This document shows positions 17,701-27,554 of a DNA stretch of 64,000 nucleotides, in pieces. The position numbers and the translations under genes were made by a program. Under the pieces are notes generated by a model. The model worked only from the letters and a program-made list of their open reading frames with translations. It had not been told where the DNA came from and did not search any database. Every line of letters begins with the position of its first letter. Position 1 is the stretch's first letter. The stretch is from assembly GCF_001262505.1 (NCBI RefSeq), contig NZ_KQ410724.1, positions 62,001 through 126,000 on the forward strand, written 5' to 3'. Origin of the DNA: Shinella sp. SUS2. GTDB taxonomy: Bacteria > Pseudomonadota > Alphaproteobacteria > Rhizobiales > Rhizobiaceae.

Positions 17701-17728
17701 ATTTCACGCTAGGTCGATGGCGTGAAAT
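17701..17728. promoter_or_regulatory. Inverted repeat in the psd leader
   Basis: ATTTCACGC at 17701-17709 and its exact complement GCGTGAAAT at 17720-17728, 10 bases apart. The second arm ends 19 bases before the psd ATG. The shape and spacing fit a dimeric repressor site or an RNA hairpin controlling psd translation. Confidence 0.5.
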
Positions 17729-17747
17729 CATCAGGAGATGTCGGAAG

Positions 17748-18446
17748 ATGAGTTTGGTCGATACGATACGCAGCACCCTGGTGCCGATTCATCGGGAGGG
17801 CTGGAAGTTCGTGGCCGGCTTCTTCGTCGCCTCGCTGCTCCTCGGCGCAGCCTGGGAACCGCTGATGTGGATCGGTTTCGTGCTCACGGCCTGGTGCGCC
17901 TACTTCTTCCGCGATCCCGAGCGCCTGACGCCGCAGGATGACGACCTTGTGATCAGCCCGGCCGATGGCCGTGTCTCGGCCGTCGCCATGGTGACGCCGC
18001 CGGCCGAACTGGAACTCGGCGACCAGCCGATGATGCGCATCTCGGTCTTCATGAACGTCTTCAATTGCCATGTGAACCGCGCGCCGATGCGTGGCCGTGT
18101 CACGCGCGTCGCCTATCGTGCGGGAAAATTCCTCAATGCCGATCTCGACAAGGCGAGCCAGGAGAACGAGCGCAACGGCCTCGTCATCGAGAGCGCGCAC
18201 GGGCCGATCGGCGTCGTGCAGATCGCCGGCCTCGTCGCCCGCCGCATCCTGTGCTGGACCAACATGAACGACAGCCTGGAGGCCGGCGAGCGCTTCGGCC
18301 TCATCCGCTTCGGCTCGCGCCTCGACGTCTTCCTTCCGGCAGGCGTGCAGCCGCGCGTCAGCGTTGGTCAGACGGCGATCGCCGGTGAGACGGTGCTGGC
18401 AGAATTCGGCTCGGCCAAGGGGCCGGTCATCAGCCGTCGCGGCTGA
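17748..18446 (+). CDS. psd: Phosphatidylserine decarboxylase proenzyme
   Basis: 232 residues, the short form found in alphaproteobacteria. It converts phosphatidylserine to phosphatidylethanolamine at the inner membrane. Hydrophobic residues about 21-53 anchor it. The conserved [11 protein letters not shown] motif (His108) and PADG at 71-74 are present. The self-cleavage site that creates the pyruvoyl group is Gly189-Ser190 in RFGSRLD. An AGGAGA site lies 11 bases before the ATG. It is followed by pssA after 94 bases, so synthesis and decarboxylation of phosphatidylserine are encoded together. Confidence 0.95.
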   Translation: MSLVDTIRSTLVPIHREGWKFVAGFFVASLLLGAAWEPLMWIGFVLTAWCAYFFRDPERLTPQDDDLVISPADGRVSAVAMVTPPAELELGDQPMMRISVFMNVFNCHVNRAPMRGRVTRVAYRAGKFLNADLDKASQENERNGLVIESAHGPIGVVQIAGLVARRILCWTNMNDSLEAGERFGLIRFGSRLDVFLPAGVQPRVSVGQTAIAGETVLAEFGSAKGPVISRRG

Positions 18447-18540
18447 GGAAACGAGAAGAGAGGCAACAGGCAGTCGCCAACAGGGTTTCGCAACATCGAC
18501 CCTTTCTGCCTGCAGCCCGAAAACAGCAAAGCGAAAAGCG

Positions 18541-19392
18541 ATGGACACACCCTTTCCGCCCTATGAGCCGAATGGACCGAACGACGAAGCGCGCGGTCCG
18601 CGCCTGCGGGAAATCCCGCTGCGCATCATCATCCCGAACCTCATCACGGTGCTTGCCATCTGTGCGGGTCTCACCGGTATCAGGCTCGCCTTCGAAAACC
18701 GGTACGAGCTCGCCGTCGGCATGGTGCTGCTCGCCGCCTTCCTCGATGGCATCGATGGGCGTATCGCGCGCCTCCTGAAGGCCACCTCGAAGTTCGGCGG
18801 CCAGATGGATTCGCTCGCCGACATCGTCAATTTCGGCGTGGCGCCGGCACTCGTGCTCTACGTCTTCATCCTCGACCAGGCGCGCTCCTTCGGTTGGATC
18901 GCGGCGCTGATCTATGCTATCGCCGCCGGCCTCAGGCTGGCGCGTTTCAACGTCATGGCCGAGCGTGAGACCAAGGCGAAGTGGCAATCGGAATATTTTG
19001 TCGGGGTGCCGGCACCGGCCGGCGCCATGCTGGTGCTGTTGCCGGTCTATCTCGGTTTCCTCGGTCTCGCGCCGAGCCCGCTTTTTGCCTATCTCGCGTC
19101 CGGCTACACCGTGCTGATCGGCTTCCTGCTGGTCAGCCGCCTGCCGGTCTGGTCCGGCAAGTCGGAAGGCAGCCGCATCCGTCGTGACCTCGTGCTGCCG
19201 GGCATTCTGCTCGTCGTGCTCTATGTCGCAACGCTGATGAGCTTCACCTGGGAAACCATGGTGGTGACGGTCGTCGCCTATCTGGCGACCCTGCCGTTCG
19301 GCGCCCGCTCCTGGCAGCGTAAATATGGCGGCTGGACGGCGCCAGTGACACCGGGGGCCAGCGAGTTCCCCGAGGATCCCGACGGGCAGTAG
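18541..19392 (+). CDS. pssA: CDP-diacylglycerol-serine O-phosphatidyltransferase
   Basis: 283 residues with about eight membrane helices. It makes phosphatidylserine from CDP-diacylglycerol and serine. The CDP-alcohol phosphotransferase signature is complete: Asp69, Asp72-Gly73, Ala76-Arg77, Gly86, Asp90, Asp94 (within FLDGIDGRIAR and FGGQMDSLAD). The multi-membrane-pass form is the type II enzyme, unlike the peripheral E. coli PssA. The ATG has no strong Shine-Dalgarno (AAAGCG upstream), so the exact start is a little uncertain. Downstream of psd, with a strong terminator at 19425. Confidence 0.95.
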   Translation: MDTPFPPYEPNGPNDEARGPRLREIPLRIIIPNLITVLAICAGLTGIRLAFENRYELAVGMVLLAAFLDGIDGRIARLLKATSKFGGQMDSLADIVNFGVAPALVLYVFILDQARSFGWIAALIYAIAAGLRLARFNVMAERETKAKWQSEYFVGVPAPAGAMLVLLPVYLGFLGLAPSPLFAYLASGYTVLIGFLLVSRLPVWSGKSEGSRIRRDLVLPGILLVVLYVATLMSFTWETMVVTVVAYLATLPFGARSWQRKYGGWTAPVTPGASEFPEDPDGQ

Positions 19393-19424
19393 CAACGCCC
19401 ATCACATCCATGTGAATTTTCAGA

Positions 19425-19463
19425 AAGCCCTGTCCACATGCTGTGGGCAGGGCTTGATTTTTT
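19425..19463 (+). terminator. Rho-independent terminator after pssA
   Basis: A 14-base-pair stem (AAGCCCTGTCCACA at 19425-19438 and TGTGGGCAGGGCTT at 19442-19455, one G-U pair) with a TGC loop, then GATTTTTT. It closes the psd-pssA unit. Confidence 0.92.
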
Positions 19464-19525
19464 ATTGCAGGTCGATTAACTAGCAATCAAATAGATAGTA
19501 AGCTAATTGTATTTGGACTACTGAG
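19464..19525 (+). promoter_or_regulatory. AT-rich control region of the MarR efflux operon
   Basis: A short, unusually AT-rich stretch between the pssA terminator and the MarR gene, with ATAGATAGTAAGCTAATTG and a nearby GATTAACTAGCAATC that is partly self-complementary. It must contain the promoter and, by analogy with other marR-emr operons, an operator for the regulator. Exact boxes cannot be assigned by eye. Confidence 0.4.
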
Positions 19526-19981
19526 ATGAACACACCCGATCCGCGCGAGCGTATCCTGGACGACCTTTCCCGCGTGCAGCGCAAGATGCGTGCCTTGTTC
19601 GATGCCCGTGTGAAGGAGCGGGGGCTGACGCTGCCCCGCGCCCGCGCACTTCTGATCCTCGGCCGTGGCGTCAATCTCAACCAGCGTGAGCTGGCCGACG
19701 AACTCGACATCGAGACACCGACGCTCGTGCGCCTGCTCGACGGCATGGAGAAGCAGGGTTTCATCCAGCGCCAGTCGGTGGAGGGCGACCGCCGCGCCAA
19801 GCAGATCGCCATGACGCCGCGCGGTGCCAAGGTCGCCGGAGAGGTGCTGGAGCTCGCCCGCTCGCTGCGCGCCGACGTGCTGAAGAGCATTTCGGCGCAG
19901 GACATGTCGACCACCGTCAAGGTGTTCGCCGCCATGTCCGACAATATCGCGCAGAGCTGTCGGGAGTGCGTCGAGGCATGA
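19526..19981 (+). CDS. MarR-family transcriptional regulator of an efflux operon
   Basis: 151 residues with the winged-helix layout: helical N-terminus, the LNQRELADELDIETPTLVRL recognition region (about 52-71), the wing with EGDRRAKQIAMT, and a C-terminal dimerisation helix. MarR proteins usually repress their own operon and release DNA when a phenolic or other lipophilic ligand binds. The ATG of the pump gene overlaps the stop (ATGA), so regulator and pump are coupled. A cysteine near the C-terminus (SCREC) could allow redox sensing, but this is speculation. Confidence 0.88.
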   Translation: MNTPDPRERILDDLSRVQRKMRALFDARVKERGLTLPRARALLILGRGVNLNQRELADELDIETPTLVRLLDGMEKQGFIQRQSVEGDRRAKQIAMTPRGAKVAGEVLELARSLRADVLKSISAQDMSTTVKVFAAMSDNIAQSCRECVEA

Positions 19982-21663
19982 GCGCCGTTCCCGCTGCCGA
20001 CGGGCGCGGAGGGGAGGGCGAGTCGCCGCGATCCGGGGCGCAGGAGCCGGCCGAGGAAAAACCCGCCGCCCCGCCACCGCCGCCGCCCATGGCGCCGCCA
20101 AGGGCTGCCGCCTACATGGTCGCCTCCACCCTGCTCGCCATGACGCAGGGCTTCGGCCTGAACCTCGTCGCCGCCAACATCCCGCAGCTCCAGGGCCCGT
20201 TCGGCGCCACCGCTGCCGAGGCGACCTGGCTGATGGCCGCCTACATGGCGCCGAACGCCTCGCTCTCGCTGGCGCTCATCAAGATCCGCAACCAGTTTGG
20301 CCTGCGCCCCTTCGCCGAACTCGGCATCGCCGCCTTTCTCCTCGTGTCGGTGGCGCATATCTTCATCACGGACCTGCAGTCCGCACTCGTGCTGCGCTTC
20401 TTCGCCGGCATCGCGGCGGCACCGCTTTCCTCGCTCGGCTTCCTCTACATGCTGGAGGCCTTCAGCCCGGCGCGCAAGCTGACGATCGGCATCTCGCTCG
20501 CGCTGACCAATATCGGTCTTGCCGCCCCGCTCACCCGGTTCATCTCGCCGGCGCTCATCGATCTCGGCGGTGTGCGGGCGCTGCTGCATTTCGAGCTGGC
20601 GCTTGCCATGCTCTCCTTCGCAGCGATCTATCTCCTGCCGCTGGCGCCGCCACCGCGGGCAAAGGTCATCGAGAAGCTCGATATCGTCAGCTACTTGTTC
20701 ATCGCCGTCGGTTTCGGCTCGGGTGCCGTCGTGCTGGTGCTCGGCCGGCAATATTGGTGGCTGGAGGCCCCCTGGATCGGCACGCTGCTCGTTGTCATGG
20801 TCGGCGCGCTCACCATCGCCGCCGTCATCGAGCTGAACCGTGAAAGGCCGTTGATCGACCTGCGCTGGCTGTTCAGCCGCGAGATGCTGCACTTTGCCGC
20901 CGTGCTGGTACTGTTCCGGCTGATGCTGGCCGAACAGACCGCCGTCGCCGGCAATTTCTTCCAGATCACCGGTCTGCAGAACGATCAGCTGGCCGGGCTC
21001 TACGGCATGGTGGCGCTCGCCACTGCCGCGGGCGGCCTTCTCTGTGCGGCCATCCTGAAGCCCGGCCGGGAGCCGGGTATCCATATGGTGGCACTGCTGC
21101 TGATCGGCGCCGGCGCCTTTCTCGACAGCCGGGCGACGAACCTGACGCGGCCGGAGCAGATGTATGTCAGCCAGGCGATGATCGCCGCCGGCGGCAGCCT
21201 GTTTCTGCCGCCGGCCATCGCCTCCGGTTTCACGCTGGCGCTGCGCAAGGGGCCGCAATACATCCTCAGCTTTATCGTCGTCTTCCTGGTCACGCAGAGC
21301 CTCGGCGGCCTTGCCGGCTCGGCGCTGTTCGGCTCCTTCATCACGCTGCGCGAGAAGTTCCACTCGAATATCCTCGCCGAGGCGATGACGCTTGCCGATC
21401 CGCTCGTTGCCGGCCGCGTGGCGCAGCTTTCCGCCGCCTATGGCCGCACGATCATCGATCCGGCCGTGCTGAAGGCAGAGGGCGTCGCGCTGCTCGGCCA
21501 GCAGGTGACGCGGGAGGCCAATGTGCTCGCCCACAACGATGCCTTCCTCGTCATCGCGCTGCTTGCCGTCGGCGCCGCCGCGGCGCTCGCCATCCACATG
21601 CTCTACATCCGTATCAGAGAGGCCAGCGCTCGCAATGGCGAGCCGATGGCCGTTGAAGGTTGA
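19978..21663 (+). CDS. DHA2-family MFS efflux permease (EmrB-like) with proline-rich N-terminus
   Basis: 561 residues with about 14 membrane helices, the DHA2 number. The N-terminal 45 residues are a hydrophilic tail rich in Pro, Ala and Glu with a run of prolines, unusual for the family. Then MVASTLLAMTQGFGLNLVAANIP begins helix 1, followed by ATWLMAAYMAPNA as in EmrB-type drug pumps. It is expected to work with the downstream HlyD/EmrA protein to expel hydrophobic compounds across the inner membrane. The start is the ATG overlapping the MarR stop. The usual Asp-Arg motif after helix 2 is degenerate (ALIKIRNQFGLR). Confidence 0.85.
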   Translation: MSAVPAADGRGGEGESPRSGAQEPAEEKPAAPPPPPPMAPPRAAAYMVASTLLAMTQGFGLNLVAANIPQLQGPFGATAAEATWLMAAYMAPNASLSLALIKIRNQFGLRPFAELGIAAFLLVSVAHIFITDLQSALVLRFFAGIAAAPLSSLGFLYMLEAFSPARKLTIGISLALTNIGLAAPLTRFISPALIDLGGVRALLHFELALAMLSFAAIYLLPLAPPPRAKVIEKLDIVSYLFIAVGFGSGAVVLVLGRQYWWLEAPWIGTLLVVMVGALTIAAVIELNRERPLIDLRWLFSREMLHFAAVLVLFRLMLAEQTAVAGNFFQITGLQNDQLAGLYGMVALATAAGGLLCAAILKPGREPGIHMVALLLIGAGAFLDSRATNLTRPEQMYVSQAMIAAGGSLFLPPAIASGFTLALRKGPQYILSFIVVFLVTQSLGGLAGSALFGSFITLREKFHSNILAEAMTLADPLVAGRVAQLSAAYGRTIIDPAVLKAEGVALLGQQVTREANVLAHNDAFLVIALLAVGAAAALAIHMLYIRIREASARNGEPMAVEG

Positions 21664-21668
21664 CCGAA

Positions 21669-22706
21669 ATGAAGACTTACATCCGCAATACCGCCACGGC
21701 GCTTGCCCTCGTCCTCGGCGTGACCGGCATCGGCGCGGTGCTCTACGCCTGGCAGCTGCCGCCCTTTGCCAGCGACGTCCAGACGACGGACAACGCCTAT
21801 GTGCGCGGCTACGTGACGCTGATCAGCCCGCAGCTTGCCGGCTACGTCACCGAGGTGTCCGTGAAGGACTACGAGACGGTCAAGGCCGGCGCGGTGCTCG
21901 CCCGGCTCGACGACCGTATCTTCCGCCAGAAGGTCGAGCAGGCCAATGCCACGCTCGCCAGCCAGAAGGCGGCGCTCGCCAATTCCGAGCAGCAGGAGAA
22001 CGCCGCCAAGGCGCGCATCGGCGCCAGCGAGGCGGCGCTCGACAGCGCGACCTACGCCAAGCGCCGGGCGGAGGAGAACTGGAACCGCATCGAGGAGCTG
22101 TCGAACAAGGGCATCGCCACCCAGAGCGATCGCGAGCAGAGCCGCACCACGCTCGACCAGGCGGAAGCCTCCATTGCGCAGGCGCAGGCGAATCTTGAAG
22201 TCTCCCGGCAGGACCTGCAGACGATCATCGTCGGCCGTGATTCCCTGCGCGCCGCGGTGGCGGGTGCGGAGGCCTCGGTGGAGCTCGCCAGGATCGATCT
22301 TTCCAACACCGTCATCACCGCCCCGCGTGACGGTGCCGTGGGCGAGGTGGGCGTCAAGCTCGGCCAGTATGTCGCCGCCGGCACACAGCTGATGGCCGTC
22401 GTGCCGCATGACACCTGGGTCATCGCCAACTTCAAGGAAACCCAGCTCGCCTATATCCAGCTCGGCCAGAAAGTCGAGGTCAGCGTCGATGCGCTGAAGC
22501 ACGCGACGCTGACCGGCCATGTCGAGCGCTTCTCGCCTGCCGCCGGCTCGGAGTTCAGCGTGATCAAGCCCGACAACGCCACCGGCAATTTTACAAAGAT
22601 CGCCCAACGCGTGCCCGTGCGCATCAGCATCGACCAGGGGCAGGACATGGCAAAGCACCTCGCACCGGGGCTTTCGGTGGTGGTGAAGACGGTGGTGGGG
22701 GAGTAG
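21669..22706 (+). CDS. HlyD/EmrA-type periplasmic adaptor
   Basis: 345 residues from the ATG at 21669, with GAAGG about 10 bases upstream; a TTG 9 bases earlier is too close to that site. One N-terminal membrane helix (about 8-30) is followed by the lipoyl-like half motif TTDNAYVRGYVTLISPQLAGYV, a long coiled coil (about 85-180, Gln/Glu/Ala-rich), the second lipoyl half (ITAPRDGAVGEVGVKLGQYV) and a beta-barrel. These adaptors connect the inner-membrane pump to an outer-membrane channel, which is not encoded here. It is third in the MarR-pump-adaptor operon. Confidence 0.9.
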   Translation: MKTYIRNTATALALVLGVTGIGAVLYAWQLPPFASDVQTTDNAYVRGYVTLISPQLAGYVTEVSVKDYETVKAGAVLARLDDRIFRQKVEQANATLASQKAALANSEQQENAAKARIGASEAALDSATYAKRRAEENWNRIEELSNKGIATQSDREQSRTTLDQAEASIAQAQANLEVSRQDLQTIIVGRDSLRAAVAGAEASVELARIDLSNTVITAPRDGAVGEVGVKLGQYVAAGTQLMAVVPHDTWVIANFKETQLAYIQLGQKVEVSVDALKHATLTGHVERFSPAAGSEFSVIKPDNATGNFTKIAQRVPVRISIDQGQDMAKHLAPGLSVVVKTVVGE

Positions 22707-22744
22707 GAAACTTCGGCGCGTACTGCCGGGTTCTGCTGTGACTG

Positions 22745-22880
22745 CCCCTCACCCTAACCCTCTCCCCGTAAACGGGGAGAGGGGACTTGCCCCGCAAAGG
22801 GGCATTGTCTGAGGAAACGGTGCGGCATATCTCTTCTCCCCGCTTGCGGGGAGAAGGTGGCCGACAGGCCGGATGAGGGG
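22745..22880 (+). repeat. RIME-like palindromic intergenic element, copy B
   Basis: 136 bases between CCCCTCA and TGAGGGG. Two strong hairpins: CTCTCCCCGT/ACGGGGAGAG at 22760-22781, and TTCTCCCCGC/GCGGGGAGAA near 22833-22854. This is the best preserved copy. It lies between the 3' ends of the HlyD gene and the SDR gene, where it could also stop or protect transcripts. Confidence 0.75.
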
Positions 22881-22893
22881 CAACTTCCTGGGA

Positions 22894-23634
22894 TCACTCC
22901 GGCAGGCGATAATCCAGCAGCCGCCCCTGGCGCATGTCGAAGAGCTTGCCCGTCTCCGCAAAATCCGGCGCCACCAGCGACAGGATGACCTTGGCGACCT
23001 CCGAGGGATGCTGCAGGGTCGAAGGATCCTCGCCGGGGATGGCCTGTGCGCGCATGGCGGTGCGGGTGGCGCCGGGGTCGAGCGAGGTGATGCGCAGGGC
23101 GGTGCGCTGCGTCTCGCCGGCCCAGGTGCGCGCCAGCGCTTCCACAGCGGCCTTGGAGGCCGAGTAGGGGCCCCAGAAGGGCTTGCATTTGTGTGCGGCG
23201 CTGGACGAGAGGATGACGGCGCGGCCGGCATCCGATTTCAGGAGCAGCGGCTCAAGCGAGCGGATCAGCCGCCAGGTGGCGGTGACGTTGATCGCCATCA
23301 CCTTGTCGAACACCTTCGCTTCGATATGGCCGATCGGCGAGATCGTGCCGAGCACGCCGGCGTTCGCGACGAGAATGTCCAGCTTGCCCCAGCGCTCGAA
23401 GATCGAGCCGCCGAGCTTGTCGATCGCCGGCATGTCGGCGAGGTCGAAGGGCACCAGCGTTGCCGCGCCGCCGGCGGCCTTGATGGCATCGTCCAGTTCT
23501 TCGAGGCCACCGATCGTTCGGGCGCAGGCGATGACATGCGCGCCGGCCTTTGCGAGTTCGAGGGCAGTGAAATAGCCGATACCGCGCGACGCGCCGGTGA
23601 CCAGCGCGAGGCGGCCTTTCAGGTCGATGCTCAT
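22894..23634 (-). CDS. Short-chain dehydrogenase/reductase
   Basis: 246 residues, classical SDR size. The NAD(P)-binding TGASRGIG is at 13-20, NAG at 91-93, and the catalytic Ser144, Tyr157 and Lys161 are in SSS and YSASK. The ALRITSLDPGATRTAMR segment follows. The substrate is unknown. It begins 11 bases after the purF stop, and this purF-SDR order seems common in rhizobia, so it is probably expressed from the purF transcript. A role in purine metabolism is not implied by the fold. Confidence 0.9.
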   Translation of the reverse strand: MSIDLKGRLALVTGASRGIGYFTALELAKAGAHVIACARTIGGLEELDDAIKAAGGAATLVPFDLADMPAIDKLGGSIFERWGKLDILVANAGVLGTISPIGHIEAKVFDKVMAINVTATWRLIRSLEPLLLKSDAGRAVILSSSAAHKCKPFWGPYSASKAAVEALARTWAGETQRTALRITSLDPGATRTAMRAQAIPGEDPSTLQHPSEVAKVILSLVAPDFAETGKLFDMRQGRLLDYRLPE

Positions 23635-23645
23635 ACTATCTTCGA

Positions 23646-25139
23646 TTATCCGTTGCTTGCCATTACCGAGACCTTCCGTCCCATCGTCTCGCCTTCCTTG
23701 TCAAGGAGGCGCGTCGGATAGTCGCCGGTGAAGTAATGGTCGGTGAACTGCGGGCGGGCCGGGTTGCGGTCCTCGCCGCCGACGGCGCGGTAGAGCCCGT
23801 CGATGGAGAGGAACTCCAGCGAATCCGCCCCGATATACTTCGCCATCGCCTTGACGTCGTTGTACTGGTTGGCGAGCAGCTTGTCCCGGTCGGGCGTGTC
23901 GATGCCGTAGAAGTCGGGGTAGAAGATCATCGGGCTGGCGACGCGGATATGCACTTCCTTGGCGCCTGCATCGCGGATCATCTGCACGATCTTCAGCGAC
24001 GTCGTGCCGCGCACGATCGAATCGTCGACGAGGATGACGCGCTTGCCGGCGATCATCGCGCGGTTGGCGGAATGCTTCAGCTTCACGCCGAAGGCACGGA
24101 TCTGCTGTGTCGGCTCGATGAAGGTGCGGCCGACATAGTGGTTGCGGATGATGCCGTATTCGAACGGGATGCCGCTTTCCTGCGCGTAGCCGAGTGCCGC
24201 GGGCGTGCCGCCATCCGGGACGGGAACGACGACGTCGCCCTCGACCGGGTGTTCCTTGGCAAGGTTCATGCCCATGTTCTTGCGTGCGACATAGACCGAA
24301 CGGCCACCGACAACGGAATCGGGGCGGGCGAAATAGACGTATTCAAAGAGGCAGAGGCGTTCCGGCTGCGGATTGCCCGATTTCTTCGCCTCGATGGTGA
24401 TCGAGCCGTCCGGCTGGATTTCGCAAACGATGATCTCGCCGTTCTCGACGTCGCGGATGTACTTCGCGCCGATGATGTCGAGCGCGCAGGTTTCCGAGCA
24501 GAAGATCGGCTTGCCGTCGAGCTCGCCCATGACGAGCGGACGGATGCCCGTGGGGTCGCGCGCGGCGATCAGCTTGGTGCGGGTGATGCCGAGCATCGAG
24601 TAGCCGCCTTCCATCTGGCGGATCGCATCGATGAAGCGGTCGGTCGTGGAGGTGTAGCGCGAGCGGGCGATGAGGTGGAGCACCACTTCCGTGTCCGATG
24701 TCGACTGACAGATGGCGCCGCCCGCGATGATCTGCCGGCGCAGCGTCAGGCCGTTGGTGAAGTTGCCGTTATGGGCGACGGCGATGCCGCCGACTTCCAG
24801 TTCCGCAAAGAGCGGCTGTACATTGCGCAGCGCCACTTCTCCCGTCGTGGAGTAGCGCGTGTGTCCGATCGCCATGTTGCCGGGCAGCTTGGCGAGCGTC
24901 ACCGGGTTCGTATAGTGGTCGCCGACGAGGCCCATATGCTTTTCCGTATGGAACTGCTTGCCGTCGAAGGAGACGATACCGGCGGCTTCCTGGCCGCGGT
25001 GCTGGAGCGCGTGCAGGCCGAGCGCCGTCAGCGTTGCGGCTTCCGGATGACCGAGAATGCCGAAGACGCCGCACTCTTCGTGAAGCGTGTCGCCATCGAG
25101 ATCGTCGTCGTGGCGGCCGGGGAACTGGAAGTCGCTCAT
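23646..25139 (-). CDS. purF: Amidophosphoribosyltransferase
   Basis: 497 residues from the ATG at 25139. It catalyses the first step of purine synthesis, making phosphoribosylamine from PRPP and glutamine. Residues 1-22 are a propeptide; Cys23 in EECGVFGI is the glutaminase nucleophile after cleavage. The PRPP-binding loop VDDSIVRGTTS starts at residue 371. Four cysteines in the C-terminal half are not clearly arranged as an iron-sulfur site. An unusual palindrome lies 56 bases upstream of the start (25195-25218), and the cvpA terminator separates it from the upstream genes, so it has its own promoter. Confidence 0.96.
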   Translation of the reverse strand: MSDFQFPGRHDDDLDGDTLHEECGVFGILGHPEAATLTALGLHALQHRGQEAAGIVSFDGKQFHTEKHMGLVGDHYTNPVTLAKLPGNMAIGHTRYSTTGEVALRNVQPLFAELEVGGIAVAHNGNFTNGLTLRRQIIAGGAICQSTSDTEVVLHLIARSRYTSTTDRFIDAIRQMEGGYSMLGITRTKLIAARDPTGIRPLVMGELDGKPIFCSETCALDIIGAKYIRDVENGEIIVCEIQPDGSITIEAKKSGNPQPERLCLFEYVYFARPDSVVGGRSVYVARKNMGMNLAKEHPVEGDVVVPVPDGGTPAALGYAQESGIPFEYGIIRNHYVGRTFIEPTQQIRAFGVKLKHSANRAMIAGKRVILVDDSIVRGTTSLKIVQMIRDAGAKEVHIRVASPMIFYPDFYGIDTPDRDKLLANQYNDVKAMAKYIGADSLEFLSIDGLYRAVGGEDRNPARPQFTDHYFTGDYPTRLLDKEGETMGRKVSVMASNG

Positions 25140-25194
25140 TGCTGCAAGCCTTTGCTCGGGACCGTAAGAGGTTGCACGGGGTTCTGGGTCATTC

Positions 25195-25218
25195 GGCAAG
25201 GCCCATATGGGTATTGCC
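25195..25218. promoter_or_regulatory. 24-base interrupted palindrome upstream of purF
   Basis: GGCAA, two bases, CCCATATGGG, two bases, TTGCC: symmetrical over the outer five and inner ten bases. It sits in the only plausible promoter region of purF, 56 bases before its ATG. It does not match the E. coli PurR box. It could be the operator of a dimeric regulator. Confidence 0.5.
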
Positions 25219-25273
25219 TAAAGCATTTGCCACCGAGGCCCGGAAGCGTCAGTGGCTGATGGTCTATCCTACC

Positions 25274-25323
25274 AAAAAATCGGGGAGCCTGCCTTCGCCA
25301 TTTCTCGCGAGTATCAGCTCCCC
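25274..25323 (-). terminator. Long-loop terminator after cvpA
   Basis: On the minus strand GGGGAGC (25323-25317) pairs with GCTCCCC (25288-25282), followed by GATTTTTT. The 28-base loop contains its own CTCGCGAG palindrome. It begins 9 bases after the cvpA stop. Confidence 0.75.
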
Positions 25324-25331
25324 TGATCGAT

Positions 25332-25949
25332 TTATCCGTTTGTGGCGGGCGTCTCTTCGGCGGGCGCCTGGTTCGTGCCGCCGGAGGCGCCATCCGGATC
25401 CTCCGTGCCGCCTTCGGTGGGCGCGCCTTCGGCGGATTTGCCGCGCAGGCGGTCGAGGATCGTCGCGTCGGCATCTTCCGGCAGGAGCGCCACGAGGCGC
25501 GAGCCGAGATTGTCGAGCAGCGGCTTGGATTTTGCCGTGGTGACCCAGGACGGCTGCTGCTGCGGCGCGACCAGCCAGTTGAAGAACAGCATGGCGACGA
25601 CGACGAGCAGGATGCCGCGCGCTGCACCGAACAGGAAGCCAAGCGTACGGTCCAGCGCGCCGATGCGGCTGTCGATGATGAAATCGGCCATGCGCATGGT
25701 GATGAAGGAGATCACGATGAGCGCGACGAGGAAGACGGCAGCAGCCGAGCCGACCATGGCGACCGTATCGCTCGTCGTATAGTCCTTCGCATAGGGCACG
25801 AGGACCGGATAGAGGAAGTAGGCGGCTGCCGCGGCACCCACCCAGCTGGCGACGGAGAGCACCTCACGCGAAAAACCGCGCACCATCGCCAGTACGGCGG
25901 AGAACAGCGCGACGCCGATGACGATACCGTCGAGAATTGTGATGGGCAT
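25332..25949 (-). CDS. cvpA: CvpA-family membrane protein
   Basis: 205 residues. Four hydrophobic helices occupy about residues 1-130, with the family pattern ILDGIVIGVALFSAVLAMVRGFSREVLS and the later DRTLGFLFGAARGILLV. The C-terminal 45 residues are a disordered Glu/Pro/Thr/Gly-rich tail. CvpA is an inner-membrane protein linked in enterobacteria to colicin V production and envelope stress; it is often near purF, as here. Its molecular role is not settled. It is followed by a terminator at 25274. Confidence 0.92.
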   Translation of the reverse strand: MPITILDGIVIGVALFSAVLAMVRGFSREVLSVASWVGAAAAAYFLYPVLVPYAKDYTTSDTVAMVGSAAAVFLVALIVISFITMRMADFIIDSRIGALDRTLGFLFGAARGILLVVVAMLFFNWLVAPQQQPSWVTTAKSKPLLDNLGSRLVALLPEDADATILDRLRGKSAEGAPTEGGTEDPDGASGGTNQAPAEETPATNG

Positions 25950-26093
25950 GTTCGTCCTACTCCAAACCCGAAATGTCGCCGGGCCCCGCCTCGTTCAAGC
26001 GGGGGCACCTTAGCGGAAGGCGTCTTCGCCGTCTCAGTTCGGCACGCCGGCGACCGATGTTTCCCACAGGCCATTGCCGTTTGCCGGAGGGCG

Positions 26094-27497
<1,404 letters not shown>

Positions 27498-27554
27498 AAA
27501 ATCTCGCTTTCCGGAATCGTTCCGGAAGTCCCTAGCACAAAAGGGGAACGTGTC

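Noticed and set aside
19480..21597. Long minus-strand open frame opposite the MarR and EmrB-like genes
   Set aside because: Shadow of two recognised genes; composition is Arg/Asp/Gly/His-rich with no motif, and it would read through the promoter region.
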